Program-made: the position numbers and the translations under genes
Shown: piece by piece, positions 54,380 through 64,000 of the stretch
Numbering within the stretch: position 1 is the first letter of the stretch
How the letters are laid out: the number at the start of each line of letters is the position of its first letter
Notes under the pieces: generated by a model
The model's database searches: none
Told to the model about the DNA's origin: nothing
The model's input: the letters and a program-made list of their open reading frames with translations, nothing else
Source: Vibrio sp. 05-20-BW147
Lineage (GTDB): Bacteria > Pseudomonadota > Gammaproteobacteria > Enterobacterales > Vibrionaceae
Length of the DNA stretch: 64,000 bases
Assembly: GCF_013369385.1 (NCBI RefSeq)
Contig: NZ_SZTO01000017.1
Span: 1 to 64,000, forward strand
Direction: 5' to 3'

Positions 54380-56914
54380 CTATACGTTGACCGCTTTTGA
54401 CATCTTGGTTTGAGTACAGGCATCGTTACGATAAGGAATAATGTACGACTCCTGCCCTTCCTCTTGCGGATGAATGATTTGATAATACTGAGGCAAGTTG
54501 AAGTTAATGCATTTCGAGGCAACATGCTTGTCGTCTTTCACCGCGGTGTAGAAACTGTTCACACTGGCGATCATCTCATCTTTAGAGCCGCTAAACTGGT
54601 GATACACTTCCACTTGGTTGGCTTCGTCCAACACATAAATGTTGAAGCCTTTCTCCGTGTCTTCAAAGAAAAACTGAATCAAGCCTTCGCTGGCAAAACC
54701 ATCCACTACAGGCGGCAGATGATAGTCGTCTTCACGATCCAGCATCAGCAGCGGTGAGCCTTTGAGTTTATTGGTAGAGATACTGCGATAAAAATCGACC
54801 GAGTTTTCTAACCTCTGTACCGACACGCCACGCCGTTCAAAGAACAAACCGTAAGTCTGGGCCGCCAAGCGAATCGCTTTAAAACGGCGACGCTTTTCTT
54901 GCTCCACCGGCTTAAGGCGCAAATCAATACATTCGGCCAACAGTTGATACACCATATTGCGCATCACACCACGCAAGTTTTTGCTGTAGCAGAATACATC
55001 CACCGACTCTGGCGGAATCGCGTCTTGGTGCATTTTGCCCAACACGGTTTTCAGTGCATCCAACATCGCGGTCTCACCACGGAAATGCAGGGTCCGCACT
55101 TCATGCCAAGAGTTGCGATAAACCAGATCGACACTGCCAATCAAACATTTCTGTTCCGCACCAAAACTGAAGATGTCGGCGTTCTTAAGATCGACTTTTA
55201 ATGAGCGTCCAGACAGCTCAGCGGTTGGATCGTTTTCAAAATTGATGAACATCGCCAATTGGCTGATTTCACATGGGCTGGCTAACGCTTGCATGGTCGG
55301 ACGGCGTTTACGCAGCGAGAAGGTATTACGCAGATCGCTCACCATCTGATAGAACTTATCGATGTCCAGTTGCGCTTCTTTTACTACCGCGTGTAAACGA
55401 GTGGACTCAGTGATCAAGCCATTAAAGAACGCCCACGCCACCAACTTACTTAAGTATTCATGATGCTCAAGATACGGCTGGCCCAAAATGCGGTGCGCAA
55501 TCAGCGGTTGCTTATACAGATACCAGCCGGATTTATTGATGCGCCCTTGGCGCACTTCAATGAAGCTCAAATCGGGTTCGTGCAAGTCTGGGGAAATTTG
55601 TGGATTGAGCAGCGTCACCTTACCCGGCAACACTTCAAACGCCGCATAAAGCTTACGCGCAAGAATACTGATGTCCTGAGGGCTAATCGCCGAGGTAATA
55701 TCGTTACGACGAGCAAACTGAATCAGGTTGCGGTAACTCTGCATCAAGGCATCAAGCAAAGCATGATGCACCACTTTGACCTGTTCCACTTTCCAGTTAC
55801 GTCGGTTATCCAACTCCGCAATCACCGCCTGCGACCATTGCCATTGGCTGGTCAACTCACGCAACGCTTCGCGGCGCCACGCCACGGAACCGATACCCGG
55901 TTCACGCGAGAGTTTTTCATGGGTTTTGAGATAAAAGCAGCGACGCACCAGATCCAAACGTGTGTGGTCATTAATACGTTCGAGATAGCGAGTGACCTTC
56001 TCCAGCATCAGATAGTACGCATCCATCCCATAGAGATCTGGTTCATGAGCAAAGAAACGACGCTTACTGTCGATACTCAGCAATTGCGTGTGTGGGTATT
56101 CCCACGAATACGCTTCAAGCAAAATTGCCTTCAATACCGACTTGTATGGCGAGTCGATACTCTTGTAGAGCTGCCACAAGTTCGAACCAAAGTACTCTTC
56201 AGCCGGAATGCGGCTCAGTTGACCAAAATCGATCCACTCATTGCAATTGATGTGGCCACCACTGCACAGCTCTGCCACGTATTGTTCGTAGCACTCTTCC
56301 ATCTCAGGCGGCACGATTTGCCACAACAAGCGCTGCCCAGCAAGACGTACCGCTGAACGATAAAACTCATCCAACAGCAACATATGCTGTGACGAACCAC
56401 AGTTGTCACCCGTCATCTCTTCCGAGCGGTTGCTGCGGAAACGATCTTCATCCATCAAGAAAAAGTTGGCTTCTACGCCATGCATCTGCGCCCAATCGGT
56501 GATCAGTAAGCATTTATTGGCGAGGCTCTCTCTTTCGTCATGGCCCATTTGTGTAGGAATGCAGACCCAAATATCGAGATCACTGGAGGTGCTTTGGCCA
56601 ATGGACGAGGTACTGCCCATGGTATAGAGACCAAGAATTTGTGCATGCGGCGCGCGAGGTAAGGACTGACCTAGGGTTAATTCCGTGTCATCAACAAACT
56701 GCTGTTGAATATCATTGAGCTTAAGCCCATGCACCCCAAAGGGAACATCAGCGTCAAAATAGCCGGGAATAGCGGGGTGATTAAAGTGCAGTAAAACCGG
56801 GATAAGGTGGAATACTTGCTGACTTTGCAAATCCATAAGCGCCAGCGCACGCTCGATGCGTTGCCGGTTGAGGGTATCTAATCGCTGGATTAATTTTTCG
56901 GTATAAGCCTGCAA
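54380..56914 (-). CDS. cyaA: Class I adenylate cyclase
   Basis: Makes cAMP for CRP. 844 residues, close to E. coli CyaA (848). The N-terminal catalytic domain has GLYTMGSTSSIGQSTSSDLDIWVC, the nucleotidyltransferase motif with two Asp; the C-terminal half is regulatory (HVASKCINFNLPQYYQI). The start codon is TTG after GGATATCCC, as in E. coli, where the UUG start limits expression. A CRP-like site lies 66 bases upstream, and hemC is divergent. Confidence 0.96.
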   Translation of the reverse strand: MQAYTEKLIQRLDTLNRQRIERALALMDLQSQQVFHLIPVLLHFNHPAIPGYFDADVPFGVHGLKLNDIQQQFVDDTELTLGQSLPRAPHAQILGLYTMGSTSSIGQSTSSDLDIWVCIPTQMGHDERESLANKCLLITDWAQMHGVEANFFLMDEDRFRSNRSEEMTGDNCGSSQHMLLLDEFYRSAVRLAGQRLLWQIVPPEMEECYEQYVAELCSGGHINCNEWIDFGQLSRIPAEEYFGSNLWQLYKSIDSPYKSVLKAILLEAYSWEYPHTQLLSIDSKRRFFAHEPDLYGMDAYYLMLEKVTRYLERINDHTRLDLVRRCFYLKTHEKLSREPGIGSVAWRREALRELTSQWQWSQAVIAELDNRRNWKVEQVKVVHHALLDALMQSYRNLIQFARRNDITSAISPQDISILARKLYAAFEVLPGKVTLLNPQISPDLHEPDLSFIEVRQGRINKSGWYLYKQPLIAHRILGQPYLEHHEYLSKLVAWAFFNGLITESTRLHAVVKEAQLDIDKFYQMVSDLRNTFSLRKRRPTMQALASPCEISQLAMFINFENDPTAELSGRSLKVDLKNADIFSFGAEQKCLIGSVDLVYRNSWHEVRTLHFRGETAMLDALKTVLGKMHQDAIPPESVDVFCYSKNLRGVMRNMVYQLLAECIDLRLKPVEQEKRRRFKAIRLAAQTYGLFFERRGVSVQRLENSVDFYRSISTNKLKGSPLLMLDREDDYHLPPVVDGFASEGLIQFFFEDTEKGFNIYVLDEANQVEVYHQFSGSKDEMIASVNSFYTAVKDDKHVASKCINFNLPQYYQIIHPQEEGQESYIIPYRNDACTQTKMSKAVNV

Positions 56915-56979
56915 GGGATATCCTTGGTTTCAATATTGAGACACGTCTGCATAAGTTTTGAGCCATCCTGGCTAAAAAA

Positions 56980-56995
56980 CGTGATCAATTTAACA
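56980..56995 (-). promoter_or_regulatory. CRP-like site upstream of cyaA
   Basis: CGTGATCAATTTAACA keeps four of five bases in each CRP half site with the right 6-base spacing, and resembles the known negative CRP site of the E. coli cyaA promoter as I recall it. The gap 56915-57276 to hemC has no gene; the hemC promoter must also lie there but is not clear. Confidence 0.65.
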
Positions 56996-57276
56996 CTTCC
57001 ATCCGTATTGGTAAAGACAAATGCGCTGCATTCTTCACCACCACACTCGCGCTGGTGATAGGCAGAGCACGGCCTCAAACTCGGCGGCTAAGTGTCGCTT
57101 GTAATCTTTATAACTAATAATAGTCCATCCGCCAAATGAGAATCCAATCACACTATTTCAGTCTCACCTACCATTTCGTTAACGGTAGCATCAGTTCCAC
57201 CAACTAACAGTAAGACTTTAGCAGTGAGAGTGGTAGGATTAGCCCAAATCAGAACGTTCAAGATATTGGGAAGACA

Positions 57277-58215
57277 ATGACACACTCAACGCCAATCCGA
57301 ATCGCAACACGCAAAAGCCCCCTCGCTCTATGGCAAGCCTACTACGTAAAAGATGCGCTACAGAAAGCCCATCCGGGCTTGGAAGTCGAGCTGGTGACCA
57401 TGGTGACCAAAGGCGACGTGATTCTTGATACCCCTCTTGCCAAAGTGGGTGGCAAAGGCCTTTTTGTCAAAGAGCTCGAGGTGGCAATGCTGGAAGGTCG
57501 TGCTGACCTCGCCGTTCACTCGATGAAAGACGTGCCAGTGGATTTCCCGGAAGGTTTAGGTTTGGTGACGATTTGTGAGCGTGAAGATCCTCGCGATGCC
57601 TTTGTCTCAAACACCTACCATCATGTTGATGAACTGCCTCAAGGCGCGGTTGTCGGCACTTGTAGCTTGCGTCGTCAATGCCAATTGAAAGCCTATCGCC
57701 CAGATTTGGTGATCAAAGAACTGCGCGGCAACGTCGGCACTCGTTTAAGCAAACTCGATGCGGGTGAGTACGACGCGATCATTCTCGCGGCCGCTGGTCT
57801 GAAACGTCTTGAACTGGAAGAGCGCATCCGCAGCTTTATTGAGCCAGAACAATCGCTCCCTGCCGTAGGCCAAGGTGCTGTGGGCATTGAATGTCGTACT
57901 GACGATGAGCGTATTCTCAAGCTTCTCGAACCACTGAACCACGCCGATACGGCCGATCGCGTCAAATGCGAACGCGCCATGAACCTCACCTTAGAAGGCG
58001 GCTGCCAAGTGCCAATCGGTAGCTATGCGCTGCTTGAGGGTGATGAGATCTGGCTACGTGCTTTAGTGGGCGAGCCAGACGGCAGCGAAATCGTCCGTGG
58101 TGAAATTCGTGGCCCTCGCGCACAGGCGGAACAATTAGGCGTGCAATTGGCCAATCGACTGCTGGATGAGGGCGCCAGAGAGATCCTCACTAAGTTGTAC
58201 CAAGACCACGAATAA
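57277..58215 (+). CDS. hemC: Hydroxymethylbilane synthase (porphobilinogen deaminase)
   Basis: 312 residues. Polymerises four porphobilinogens into hydroxymethylbilane. [22 protein letters not shown] opens the family; GSLRRQ-type [16 protein letters not shown] and the dipyrromethane cofactor Cys243 in [12 protein letters not shown] are present. Start ATG follows GGGAAGACA. Leads hemCDXY. Confidence 0.97.
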   Translation: MTHSTPIRIATRKSPLALWQAYYVKDALQKAHPGLEVELVTMVTKGDVILDTPLAKVGGKGLFVKELEVAMLEGRADLAVHSMKDVPVDFPEGLGLVTICEREDPRDAFVSNTYHHVDELPQGAVVGTCSLRRQCQLKAYRPDLVIKELRGNVGTRLSKLDAGEYDAIILAAAGLKRLELEERIRSFIEPEQSLPAVGQGAVGIECRTDDERILKLLEPLNHADTADRVKCERAMNLTLEGGCQVPIGSYALLEGDEIWLRALVGEPDGSEIVRGEIRGPRAQAEQLGVQLANRLLDEGAREILTKLYQDHE

Positions 58216-58216
58216 C

Positions 58217-58948
58217 ATGGCGGTACTGGTAACAAGGCCAGCCGAGCAAGGCCAAGCGCTTTGCCAACTGCTTCAACAAGCTGGAGTCCCTGCACTCCAG
58301 CACCCTCTTATTGATATCGTTGCGAATAGCTCACTCAACACCCTCGCCAACGACCTGAAGCAAAGCGATGTGATCATCGCGGTGAGTCAACATGCGGTGC
58401 ATTGCGCCGAACACATCCTCAAAGCACAGCAACAAAACTGGCCGCAAAACGCGCTTTACCTTGCCGTTGGTCAAAAAACCGCACACTATTTGAGCAAAGT
58501 TACCCACCAAGACGTAAACTACCCGACGGTCAGTGATAGCGAGCACCTCCTACAACTCCCAGAGTTCAATCGGATAGCCGGAAAACGCGTACTGATTCTA
58601 CGCGGTAACGGCGGACGAGAACTGATACATCAGGCATTGAGCCAACGAGGGGCTGACGTCCGGTATTGTGAGACCTACCAGAGAGAATTGATCCCCTTTG
58701 ATGCGGTAAGCTCTCTCACCTTATGGCGCGATCAGGGCGTCGACACTCTGATTGTCACCAGTGCAGAACAACTCGACTACCTCCACGCTCAAATGAGTGA
58801 TGAGGGTAAATTTTGGTTATATCAACAACGCTTGCTGGTTCCCAGCGAACGTATTGCTGCCATTGCGACCCAACTTGGCTTTACTCAGGTTTGCAATGTA
58901 GGAAGTGCCTCGAACAAAGATTTACTGGCTGCTCTCCAGCCTAAGTAA
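58217..58948 (+). CDS. hemD: Uroporphyrinogen-III synthase
   Basis: 243 residues from the ATG at 58217, one base after the hemC stop. Starts VLVTRPAEQGQALCQLL and contains ILRGNGGRELIHQAL and YCETYQRE, typical of this poorly conserved enzyme. Closes and inverts ring D of hydroxymethylbilane. Confidence 0.93.
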   Translation: MAVLVTRPAEQGQALCQLLQQAGVPALQHPLIDIVANSSLNTLANDLKQSDVIIAVSQHAVHCAEHILKAQQQNWPQNALYLAVGQKTAHYLSKVTHQDVNYPTVSDSEHLLQLPEFNRIAGKRVLILRGNGGRELIHQALSQRGADVRYCETYQRELIPFDAVSSLTLWRDQGVDTLIVTSAEQLDYLHAQMSDEGKFWLYQQRLLVPSERIAAIATQLGFTQVCNVGSASNKDLLAALQPK

Positions 58949-58962
58949 CACAGGACAAACTC

Positions 58963-60174
58963 ATGACAAGTAAAAAAAATAACGAGCCAAATAAGCCTGA
59001 AGAAACAACTTCTCAACCAATAACCTCTGACGCCGCCACGCCAGAAACATCGAACACTGAATCGACTGCGTCCGTTTCAGCCGATGAACCAACAGTGACA
59101 CCAACAACACCGCCACCAGCAGCCGCTACAAAGAAAGAAGATAAAAAACCGAGCCAAAAACTCAGTATCCTTGCCATCATCATTGCGTTGTTGGGCACTG
59201 GCGGCGTGGCGTTCCAGCTTCAACAGCAAAACAGCCAATATCAGGCACAAATCGCTGCGCTGCAAAATCAGTTGCAACAAACGCAAAGCGCGATGAGCAC
59301 TGAGCTCAACCAAGTGAAGCAAGAGACCGTCGCCAAAGCGACTGAAGTCACTCACAAAGCAGAAGTGGTGCTGGCTCAGCAGCAGAAAAGCATCGAAAGC
59401 TTGCAACTTGCGATGGCGGACGTAAAAGGCCGTCGCCCGAACGATTGGTTATTGGCGGAAGCCGACTACCTCGTCAAACTGGCGGGCCGAAAACTGTTCC
59501 TTGAGCATGACGTCGTGAGCGCCACCAGCTTGATGGAAAGTGCCGACCAACGCATCGCAGCACTCAACGATCCAAGCCTCGTGCCTCTGCGTAAAGCGAT
59601 GGCCAAAGACATTACCGATCTGAAAACCATTCCACTGATTGACCGCGATGGTTTAGTGCTGCGTTTGACCGCACTGCAACAACAAGTCGACCAATTGCCA
59701 TTGGCAAATGCCATTCTGCCAGAAGCGAAAACCGTCGAGAAACAACAAGTCTCTGACGACATCAACAACTGGCAAAACAACTTAATGGCGTCGCTCAAAG
59801 CCTTCTCAGAGAACTTTATTACCTTCCGTACTCGCGATGGCAACGTCATTCCACTGTTGTCGCCAGAGCAGCACTTCTATCTGAAAGAGAACATCAAAGC
59901 GAAAATCGAAACCGCCATCAAAGCGGTCTATCAAGAACAAGGTGAGGTTTACACCACCTCACTCACCACCGCAGAAGCGTGGTCGCAAGCGTTCTTTAAC
60001 CAAGATAATAACACGGTGAAAGAGTTTACTCAGTCGTTGAAACAGCTCAGCGAGCAAAAAATTCAGGTGCAATACCCTGTAAAACTGCAAACACAAAATC
60101 AATTGGCGGATGTGATTCGTGAACGTCTACGCCGTGAAGTCACTAGCATGACCAGCACGGAGGCGCAGCAATGA
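58963..60174 (+). CDS. hemX: HemX family inner-membrane protein
   Basis: 403 residues. A Thr/Pro/Ala-rich cytosolic N-terminus (1-65), one membrane segment (about 68-86), a Gln-rich coiled coil (about 87-150) and a helical periplasmic domain. RRPNDWLLAEADYLVKLAGRKL is the family hallmark. In E. coli it follows hemD; a methyltransferase role proposed earlier is not supported by sequence. Overlaps hemY by 4 bases. Confidence 0.93.
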   Translation: MTSKKNNEPNKPEETTSQPITSDAATPETSNTESTASVSADEPTVTPTTPPPAAATKKEDKKPSQKLSILAIIIALLGTGGVAFQLQQQNSQYQAQIAALQNQLQQTQSAMSTELNQVKQETVAKATEVTHKAEVVLAQQQKSIESLQLAMADVKGRRPNDWLLAEADYLVKLAGRKLFLEHDVVSATSLMESADQRIAALNDPSLVPLRKAMAKDITDLKTIPLIDRDGLVLRLTALQQQVDQLPLANAILPEAKTVEKQQVSDDINNWQNNLMASLKAFSENFITFRTRDGNVIPLLSPEQHFYLKENIKAKIETAIKAVYQEQGEVYTTSLTTAEAWSQAFFNQDNNTVKEFTQSLKQLSEQKIQVQYPVKLQTQNQLADVIRERLRREVTSMTSTEAQQ

Positions 60175-61352
60175 TTCGTTTGATCTTCCTCTTTGTCGTG
60201 CTTGGTGCCGGGCTGTTTGTCGGTACCCAGTTTTCTGGCCAGCAGGGTTATGTGCTGATCTCGATCGCCAACACCACCATTGAAATGAGTGTCACCACCT
60301 TGGTGATCTTCATCGTTGCTGCGTTAGCCGGTTTGTTTGGCTTAGAATACTTAGTTAAAAAAGTACTCTATACCGGTTTCACTACGTGGAACTGGTTTAG
60401 CGTACGCAAAATGCGCCGCTCTCGTCGTTACACCAACGAAGGCATCATCAAGTTGCTGGAAGGCGACTGGAAAGGCGCAGAGAAGAAAGTGACACGCTGG
60501 GCCAACCATCATGACATGCCTCTGCTTTGTTACTTAGTGGCCTCAGAAGCAGCGGATGGCCAAGGTGACAAAGCCAAACGCGATCACTACTTGGCATTGG
60601 CTGCCGAGCAAGAAAATGCCTACTTGGCGGTAGAGCTAACCCGATCAAAGCAGTTGGTACGAGAGGGCGAATTTGCGCTGGCGTTTGATAGCTTGCAGTC
60701 TCTCAAAGGTCGCTACCCTAATAATCCGATTGTGCTGAACTTGCTCAAAACCACTTACCTAGAGCTCAAGTTATGGCAGCCTCTGATTGACCTCTTGCCA
60801 ACACTCAACAAGCAAGCGTTGATCTCCCCAGAGGACGCCGAACAGATGCACCAACGAGCTCAGTGCGGTTTACTGGCCGACGTTGCTGGGCAGCAAGGCA
60901 GTGAAGGATTAATCAAACACTGGAATACGCTGCCACGCAAAGTCAAACAAGACCCACATTTGGTGGCCTGCTTTGCCAAACAGCTGATTAGCCGTAAAGC
61001 CGACCACGAAGCACTCACCGTGATCAAAGAAGCTCTGAAAAAATCGCCATCGCCAGAGCTGTATGCACTCCTGCCACAACTCAACCTTAGCGATGTGCAT
61101 CCTGTGATTGTGATGCTCGAACAGAATGTGAAAAACGACAACCACAATGCCGAAGCGCACAGCGCACTGGCGCAGTTGTATTTCCGTGAAGGCAAATGGC
61201 CACAAGCACAGTCGCACTTTGAAACGGCCCTGAAAGTACGTTCGAGTGTTTCCGACTACGCTTTCCTAGCCGACGCGCTTGAGAAGCAAAACCTCAACAA
61301 AGCAGCGCATGAAGTGTCACGTAAAGCGCTGACGCTGGTACAAAATCACTGA
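60171..61352 (+). CDS. hemY: HemY tetratricopeptide membrane protein
   Basis: 393 residues. Two N-terminal membrane segments (1-20 and about 42-62), then TPR-like helical repeats; the last, AEAHSALAQLYFREGKWPQAQSHFETAL, is clear. Unrelated to protoporphyrinogen oxidase HemY of Gram-positives. Role in haem metabolism is unclear. Confidence 0.94.
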   Translation: MIRLIFLFVVLGAGLFVGTQFSGQQGYVLISIANTTIEMSVTTLVIFIVAALAGLFGLEYLVKKVLYTGFTTWNWFSVRKMRRSRRYTNEGIIKLLEGDWKGAEKKVTRWANHHDMPLLCYLVASEAADGQGDKAKRDHYLALAAEQENAYLAVELTRSKQLVREGEFALAFDSLQSLKGRYPNNPIVLNLLKTTYLELKLWQPLIDLLPTLNKQALISPEDAEQMHQRAQCGLLADVAGQQGSEGLIKHWNTLPRKVKQDPHLVACFAKQLISRKADHEALTVIKEALKKSPSPELYALLPQLNLSDVHPVIVMLEQNVKNDNHNAEAHSALAQLYFREGKWPQAQSHFETALKVRSSVSDYAFLADALEKQNLNKAAHEVSRKALTLVQNH

Positions 61353-61380
61353 TTCTTGGTGAAAGAGATAACCTGTAAAA

Positions 61381-61420
61381 GCAAAGGGACGGTTGAACCG
61401 TCCCTTTGCTTTTTTATTTG
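61381..61420. terminator. Terminator after hemY
   Basis: GCAAAGGGACGG-TTGAA-CCGTCCCTTTGC followed by TTTTTTATTTG. A-rich on the left too, so it may also serve the convergent yhiN. Confidence 0.95.
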
Positions 61421-61433
61421 TCTTTACTTGAGC

Positions 61434-62621
61434 TTACACCCACTGCCCCGCGACAAAGCCGCTCGACCAACACCACTGGAAATTGTAACCGCCAAGCCAA
61501 CCTGTCACATCCATCACTTCGCCAATAAAGTACAGCCCTGGGACGGTTTTGCACTCCATGGTTTTTGAGGAAAGGTAATCGGTGTCCACACCGCCCAACG
61601 TGACTTCCGCCGTGCGGTAGCCCTCAGTGCCATTAGGCGCAATTTTCCAATGCTGCAGATACTCGACAATCTCTTGCAGCTCTTTTCCATTGTATTGCTT
61701 AAGAGGTTTGTCCGTCAGCTCGTTACGCTCGATCAATACTTCGATGAGGCGCTTAGGCAGCACTTTCGCCAGTGTGTTTTTCATGCTCTGGTTGGGGTGT
61801 TTTTCCAAATTGCGTTGCAGCAGCTCCAACACATCCACCTCGGGCACCAGATTAATGCTCACCGCTTGGCCTGCCTTCCAATACGAGGAGATTTGCAACA
61901 CCGCAGGGCCAGATAAGCCGCGATGGGTAAACAGCAGTGCTTCTTTAAACAACGTACCGTCTTCTGCGGTGATCTCCGCCGGAATGGCAATTCCCGACAA
62001 CTCAGCAAAATCTTCTTTGTCTTGCTTATGCAGCGTAAATGGCACTAAGCCTGCGGTGGTCGGCACCACTGGAATACCAAACTGCTCAGCGATTTTATAG
62101 CCGAAAGGGGTCGCGCCCAGTTTTGGCATCGATAAGCCACCCGTCGCCACCACCAGAGATTGGCATTCAAATGCCTCTGCGCCAGCACGCAGCACAAAAC
62201 CTTGCTCGGTTTTCTCGATTTCGGTGAGTTGTACCTGGTAGCGCTGGGCAATGTTCGGCTGGTCACACTCACTCAGCAGCATGTTGACGATCTCTTTGGC
62301 AGAGTCGAGGCAGAACAGCTGACCATGGTCGCGCTCTTCAAACTCAATACCATATTTGTAGATCATCGAAATGAAGTCCCAGTTGCTGTACTGCGACAGG
62401 GCGGATTTGACGAAATGGGGATTCCGGCACAAGTAGTTTTTCGCCGAGACCTCATTGTTGGTGAAATTACAACGACCACCACCGGAGATGAGAATTTTGC
62501 GTCCTGGCTTTTTCGCGTGGTCAAGCACCAACACTTTGCGGCCACGACGGCCTGCCTCGGCAGCACACATCAATCCCGCCGCACCGGCGCCAATCACCAC
62601 CACATCAAACTTGTTACTCAT
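61434..62621 (-). CDS. yhiN: Flavoprotein of the YhiN/HI0933 family
   Basis: 395 residues from the ATG at 62621. FAD motif VVIGAGAAGLMCAAEAGRRG, KPGRKILISGGGRCNFTN, and the C-terminal GLYFIGEVMDVTGWLGGYNFQWCWSSG in pieces are family marks. Predicted FAD-dependent oxidoreductase (BaiN-like); substrate unknown. Next to uspB as in E. coli. Confidence 0.93.
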   Translation of the reverse strand: MSNKFDVVVIGAGAAGLMCAAEAGRRGRKVLVLDHAKKPGRKILISGGGRCNFTNNEVSAKNYLCRNPHFVKSALSQYSNWDFISMIYKYGIEFEERDHGQLFCLDSAKEIVNMLLSECDQPNIAQRYQVQLTEIEKTEQGFVLRAGAEAFECQSLVVATGGLSMPKLGATPFGYKIAEQFGIPVVPTTAGLVPFTLHKQDKEDFAELSGIAIPAEITAEDGTLFKEALLFTHRGLSGPAVLQISSYWKAGQAVSINLVPEVDVLELLQRNLEKHPNQSMKNTLAKVLPKRLIEVLIERNELTDKPLKQYNGKELQEIVEYLQHWKIAPNGTEGYRTAEVTLGGVDTDYLSSKTMECKTVPGLYFIGEVMDVTGWLGGYNFQWCWSSGFVAGQWV

Positions 62622-62723
62622 GCTGGAAAATCTCTCTGACAATAAAAAAGGATGTGCAGTTGGCACATCCTTACTTTTTCGCCGCTATTCTAACGGCAAA
62701 GTGGGTTATTTTCCAAGCACTGG

Positions 62724-63047
62724 CTACAGAAGAAATGCAGCCAACAAAGTCACACCGGTCAAGCTTACACTCAGGACGAATAACTCTCTTACCCGATCGC
62801 ATTTCCCAGTAAAAACTTCATCGTGATGATGGTGGTACTCTTTGCTTTTCAGATAGTGGTAGAGTCGCACCTGTTTGGTGACATTGCCGTGAGTGGTAAA
62901 AAATCCGTTACCATCCACTTGTTGATATAACAGTGGATGCGCTTCACGCATGATATAAATCAGTGAACGAAGAGCGGTAAGATAACGAGCGAGGTTAACC
63001 CCCGTTACCACCATAAGCGCAAACAGGATAATATCTCCATTGATCAT
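62724..63047 (-). CDS. uspB: Universal stress protein B
   Basis: 107 residues with membrane segments at both ends (about 3-20 and 90-107). [18 protein letters not shown] and KQVRLYHYL match E. coli UspB. Induced by sigma-S in E. coli and needed for ethanol resistance there. Near uspA, as usual, but here ftnA lies between. Confidence 0.94.
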   Translation of the reverse strand: MINGDIILFALMVVTGVNLARYLTALRSLIYIMREAHPLLYQQVDGNGFFTTHGNVTKQVRLYHYLKSKEYHHHHDEVFTGKCDRVRELFVLSVSLTGVTLLAAFLL

Positions 63048-63133
63048 CTTTTCCTCCCTACATCTTCATCAATGCTCAAGAGAAAAAGACAATCAATGTC
63101 TTTCTAACCCGCTAACGGAAACTGGCTGTTCCG

Positions 63134-63661
63134 TTAAGCTGCTGGAGCATCCATGATTGAAGATGAACCTTCTTTCGCCATTTGTGCCAGATCTTTATCG
63201 ATGAAGAACAGGGCTTTGCCGTCTTCACCAACAAGTTCAATTTTATCCAAAATCCCTTTGAACAATTTTTCTTCTTCGTGCTGCTCTGCGACATACCACT
63301 GCAGGAAGTTAAAGGTTGAATAATCCTGACTGGTAAACGCAACATGAGCGAGCTTATTAATCTGCTGAGTGATCATTTGTTCATGTTCATACGTTTCGCG
63401 GAACACTTCACCCAAGCTTGCAAAATCATGTTTTGGTGCTGCAATCGCGCCTAGAATCGGTAATGCACCCGTCTCGCTGACGTAAGTGAACAGGCGTTGC
63501 ATGTGTTGCATCTCTTCCACAGCGTGCACTCTTAAAAACTGTGCTGCGCCATCAAATCCTTTATCTTCACACCAAGCACTCATTTGTAAGTATAGATTGG
63601 ATGAGAAAAATTCCAGATTAATTTGCGCATTCAATTGTTCGACCATAGTCTGAGACAGCAT
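63134..63661 (-). CDS. ftnA: Non-haem ferritin FtnA
   Basis: 175 residues from the ATG at 63661, preceded by CAGGAG. Ferroxidase-centre residues Glu17, Glu50 and His53 ([23 protein letters not shown]) are present and EHEEEKLF-type QHEEEKLF follows. Stores iron in a 24-subunit shell. Inserted between uspB and uspA. Confidence 0.95.
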   Translation of the reverse strand: MLSQTMVEQLNAQINLEFFSSNLYLQMSAWCEDKGFDGAAQFLRVHAVEEMQHMQRLFTYVSETGALPILGAIAAPKHDFASLGEVFRETYEHEQMITQQINKLAHVAFTSQDYSTFNFLQWYVAEQHEEEKLFKGILDKIELVGEDGKALFFIDKDLAQMAKEGSSSIMDAPAA

Positions 63662-63828
63662 GAGGACTCCTGATTGTTTGTATCCGTTTTGAGCTACTAT
63701 ACCACGAAAATTTCGATAACTCTTTGTTACATGGAATTGGATCTGAGATCCCTTTGGCAAAAAACTCTTCACCTAAGTGCTATGTTTTAACTATACCCAC
63801 GAGGGAAAATGATAAAGGAGAGCACACC

Positions 63829-64000
63829 ATGAGTTATCAACACATATTAGTCGCTGTTGATCTTTCTGACGACAGCAAGCTATTGATCGATAAAGCCGTT
63901 TCTTTAGCAAAAGCTTTAGAAGCGAAAGTATCCTTTATCCATATCGATGTGAATTATGCCGAGCTGTACACCGGCCTTATCGACATCAACATGGCCGAAG
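63829..64000 (+). CDS. uspA: Universal stress protein A (partial, cut by window end)
   Basis: The first 57 codons are present, starting [26 protein letters not shown] precedes the [22 protein letters not shown] fits UspA. The rest lies beyond the window. Confidence 0.95.
   Translation, partial: MSYQHILVAVDLSDDSKLLIDKAVSLAKALEAKVSFIHIDVNYAELYTGLIDINMAE

Noticed and set aside
54353..54380. Short direct repeat GGCTAGGTAACT after the cyaY/cyaA terminator
   Set aside because: Only two copies and no flanking integrase or attachment-site context; not called as att.
55460..56356. 298-codon frame antisense to cyaA
   Set aside because: Long, but wholly inside cyaA and with no family motifs; a codon-bias artefact.

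Overview
This window is a piece of the main chromosome of a Vibrio (family Vibrionaceae). The evidence is the 5' end of a vibrio-type 16S rRNA, the ubiC/ubiA-plsB-lexA, rpoH-ftsXEY, cyaA-hemCDXY and lptM-lysA-dapF-xerC blocks in enterobacteria-like order, and several accessory proteins typical of vibrios (RRM protein beside an rrn operon, EAL-HDOD and FIST-GGDEF-EAL proteins). The 16S fragment and protein sequences resemble Vibrio vulnificus, but species cannot be settled by eye. It is mostly core genome. I see no insertion sequence, integrase (other than XerC), CRISPR array, tRNA or prophage.

Layout. 1-5 kb: start of an rrn operon reading left, with two tandem promoters, then a membrane RRM protein, murI, a PP-loop ATPase (DUF71/COG2102) and btuB under a cobalamin riboswitch. 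5-18.5 kb: trmA, then an extra block (CFI-box subtilase, two large lipoproteins, orphan metQ with a MetJ-like operator), then yijD-fabR and sthA. The block interrupts the gene order sthA-fabR-yijD-trmA-btuB-murI-rrn known from E. coli. 18.5-26.5 kb: methyltransferase with a Fur-like box, lexA with two SOS boxes, plsB, ubiA-ubiC, a FliL-like protein, glpG-glpE. 26.7-36.5 kb: rpoH, ftsX-ftsE-ftsY, rsmD-yhhL, yhgN, a YecH-like protein, yhhN, an A-rich 0.7-kb gene desert, a 25-residue membrane protein gene, a HEPN-motif membrane protein, yhhM, and an acyltransferase.

36.5-40 kb: arsenate operon arsR-gapdh-phosphatase-arsJ, reading left, for conversion of arsenate to 1-arseno-3-phosphoglycerate and its export. 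39.8-49.2 kb: EAL-HDOD protein, rhtB, pldB-yigL, EVE protein, a large lipoprotein overlapping a DTW tRNA-modification gene, and a FIST-GGDEF-EAL protein. 49.2-57 kb: the lptM-lysA-dapF-DUF484-xerC-yigB operon, divergent cyaY, then cyaA with a UUG start and a CRP-like site. 57-64 kb: hemC-hemD-hemX-hemY, yhiN, uspB, ftnA and the start of uspA.

How the genes work together: most groups are housekeeping sets (haem and cAMP synthesis, lysine/DAP and peptidoglycan precursors, cell division ABC complex plus SRP receptor, ubiquinone entry steps, SOS and heat-shock regulators). The least explained material is the trmA-yijD inserted block, the 25-residue membrane protein with its A-rich upstream region, the HEPN membrane protein, and the phosphatase inside the ars operon. 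All functional calls come from reading protein motifs and gene order; no database search was run.
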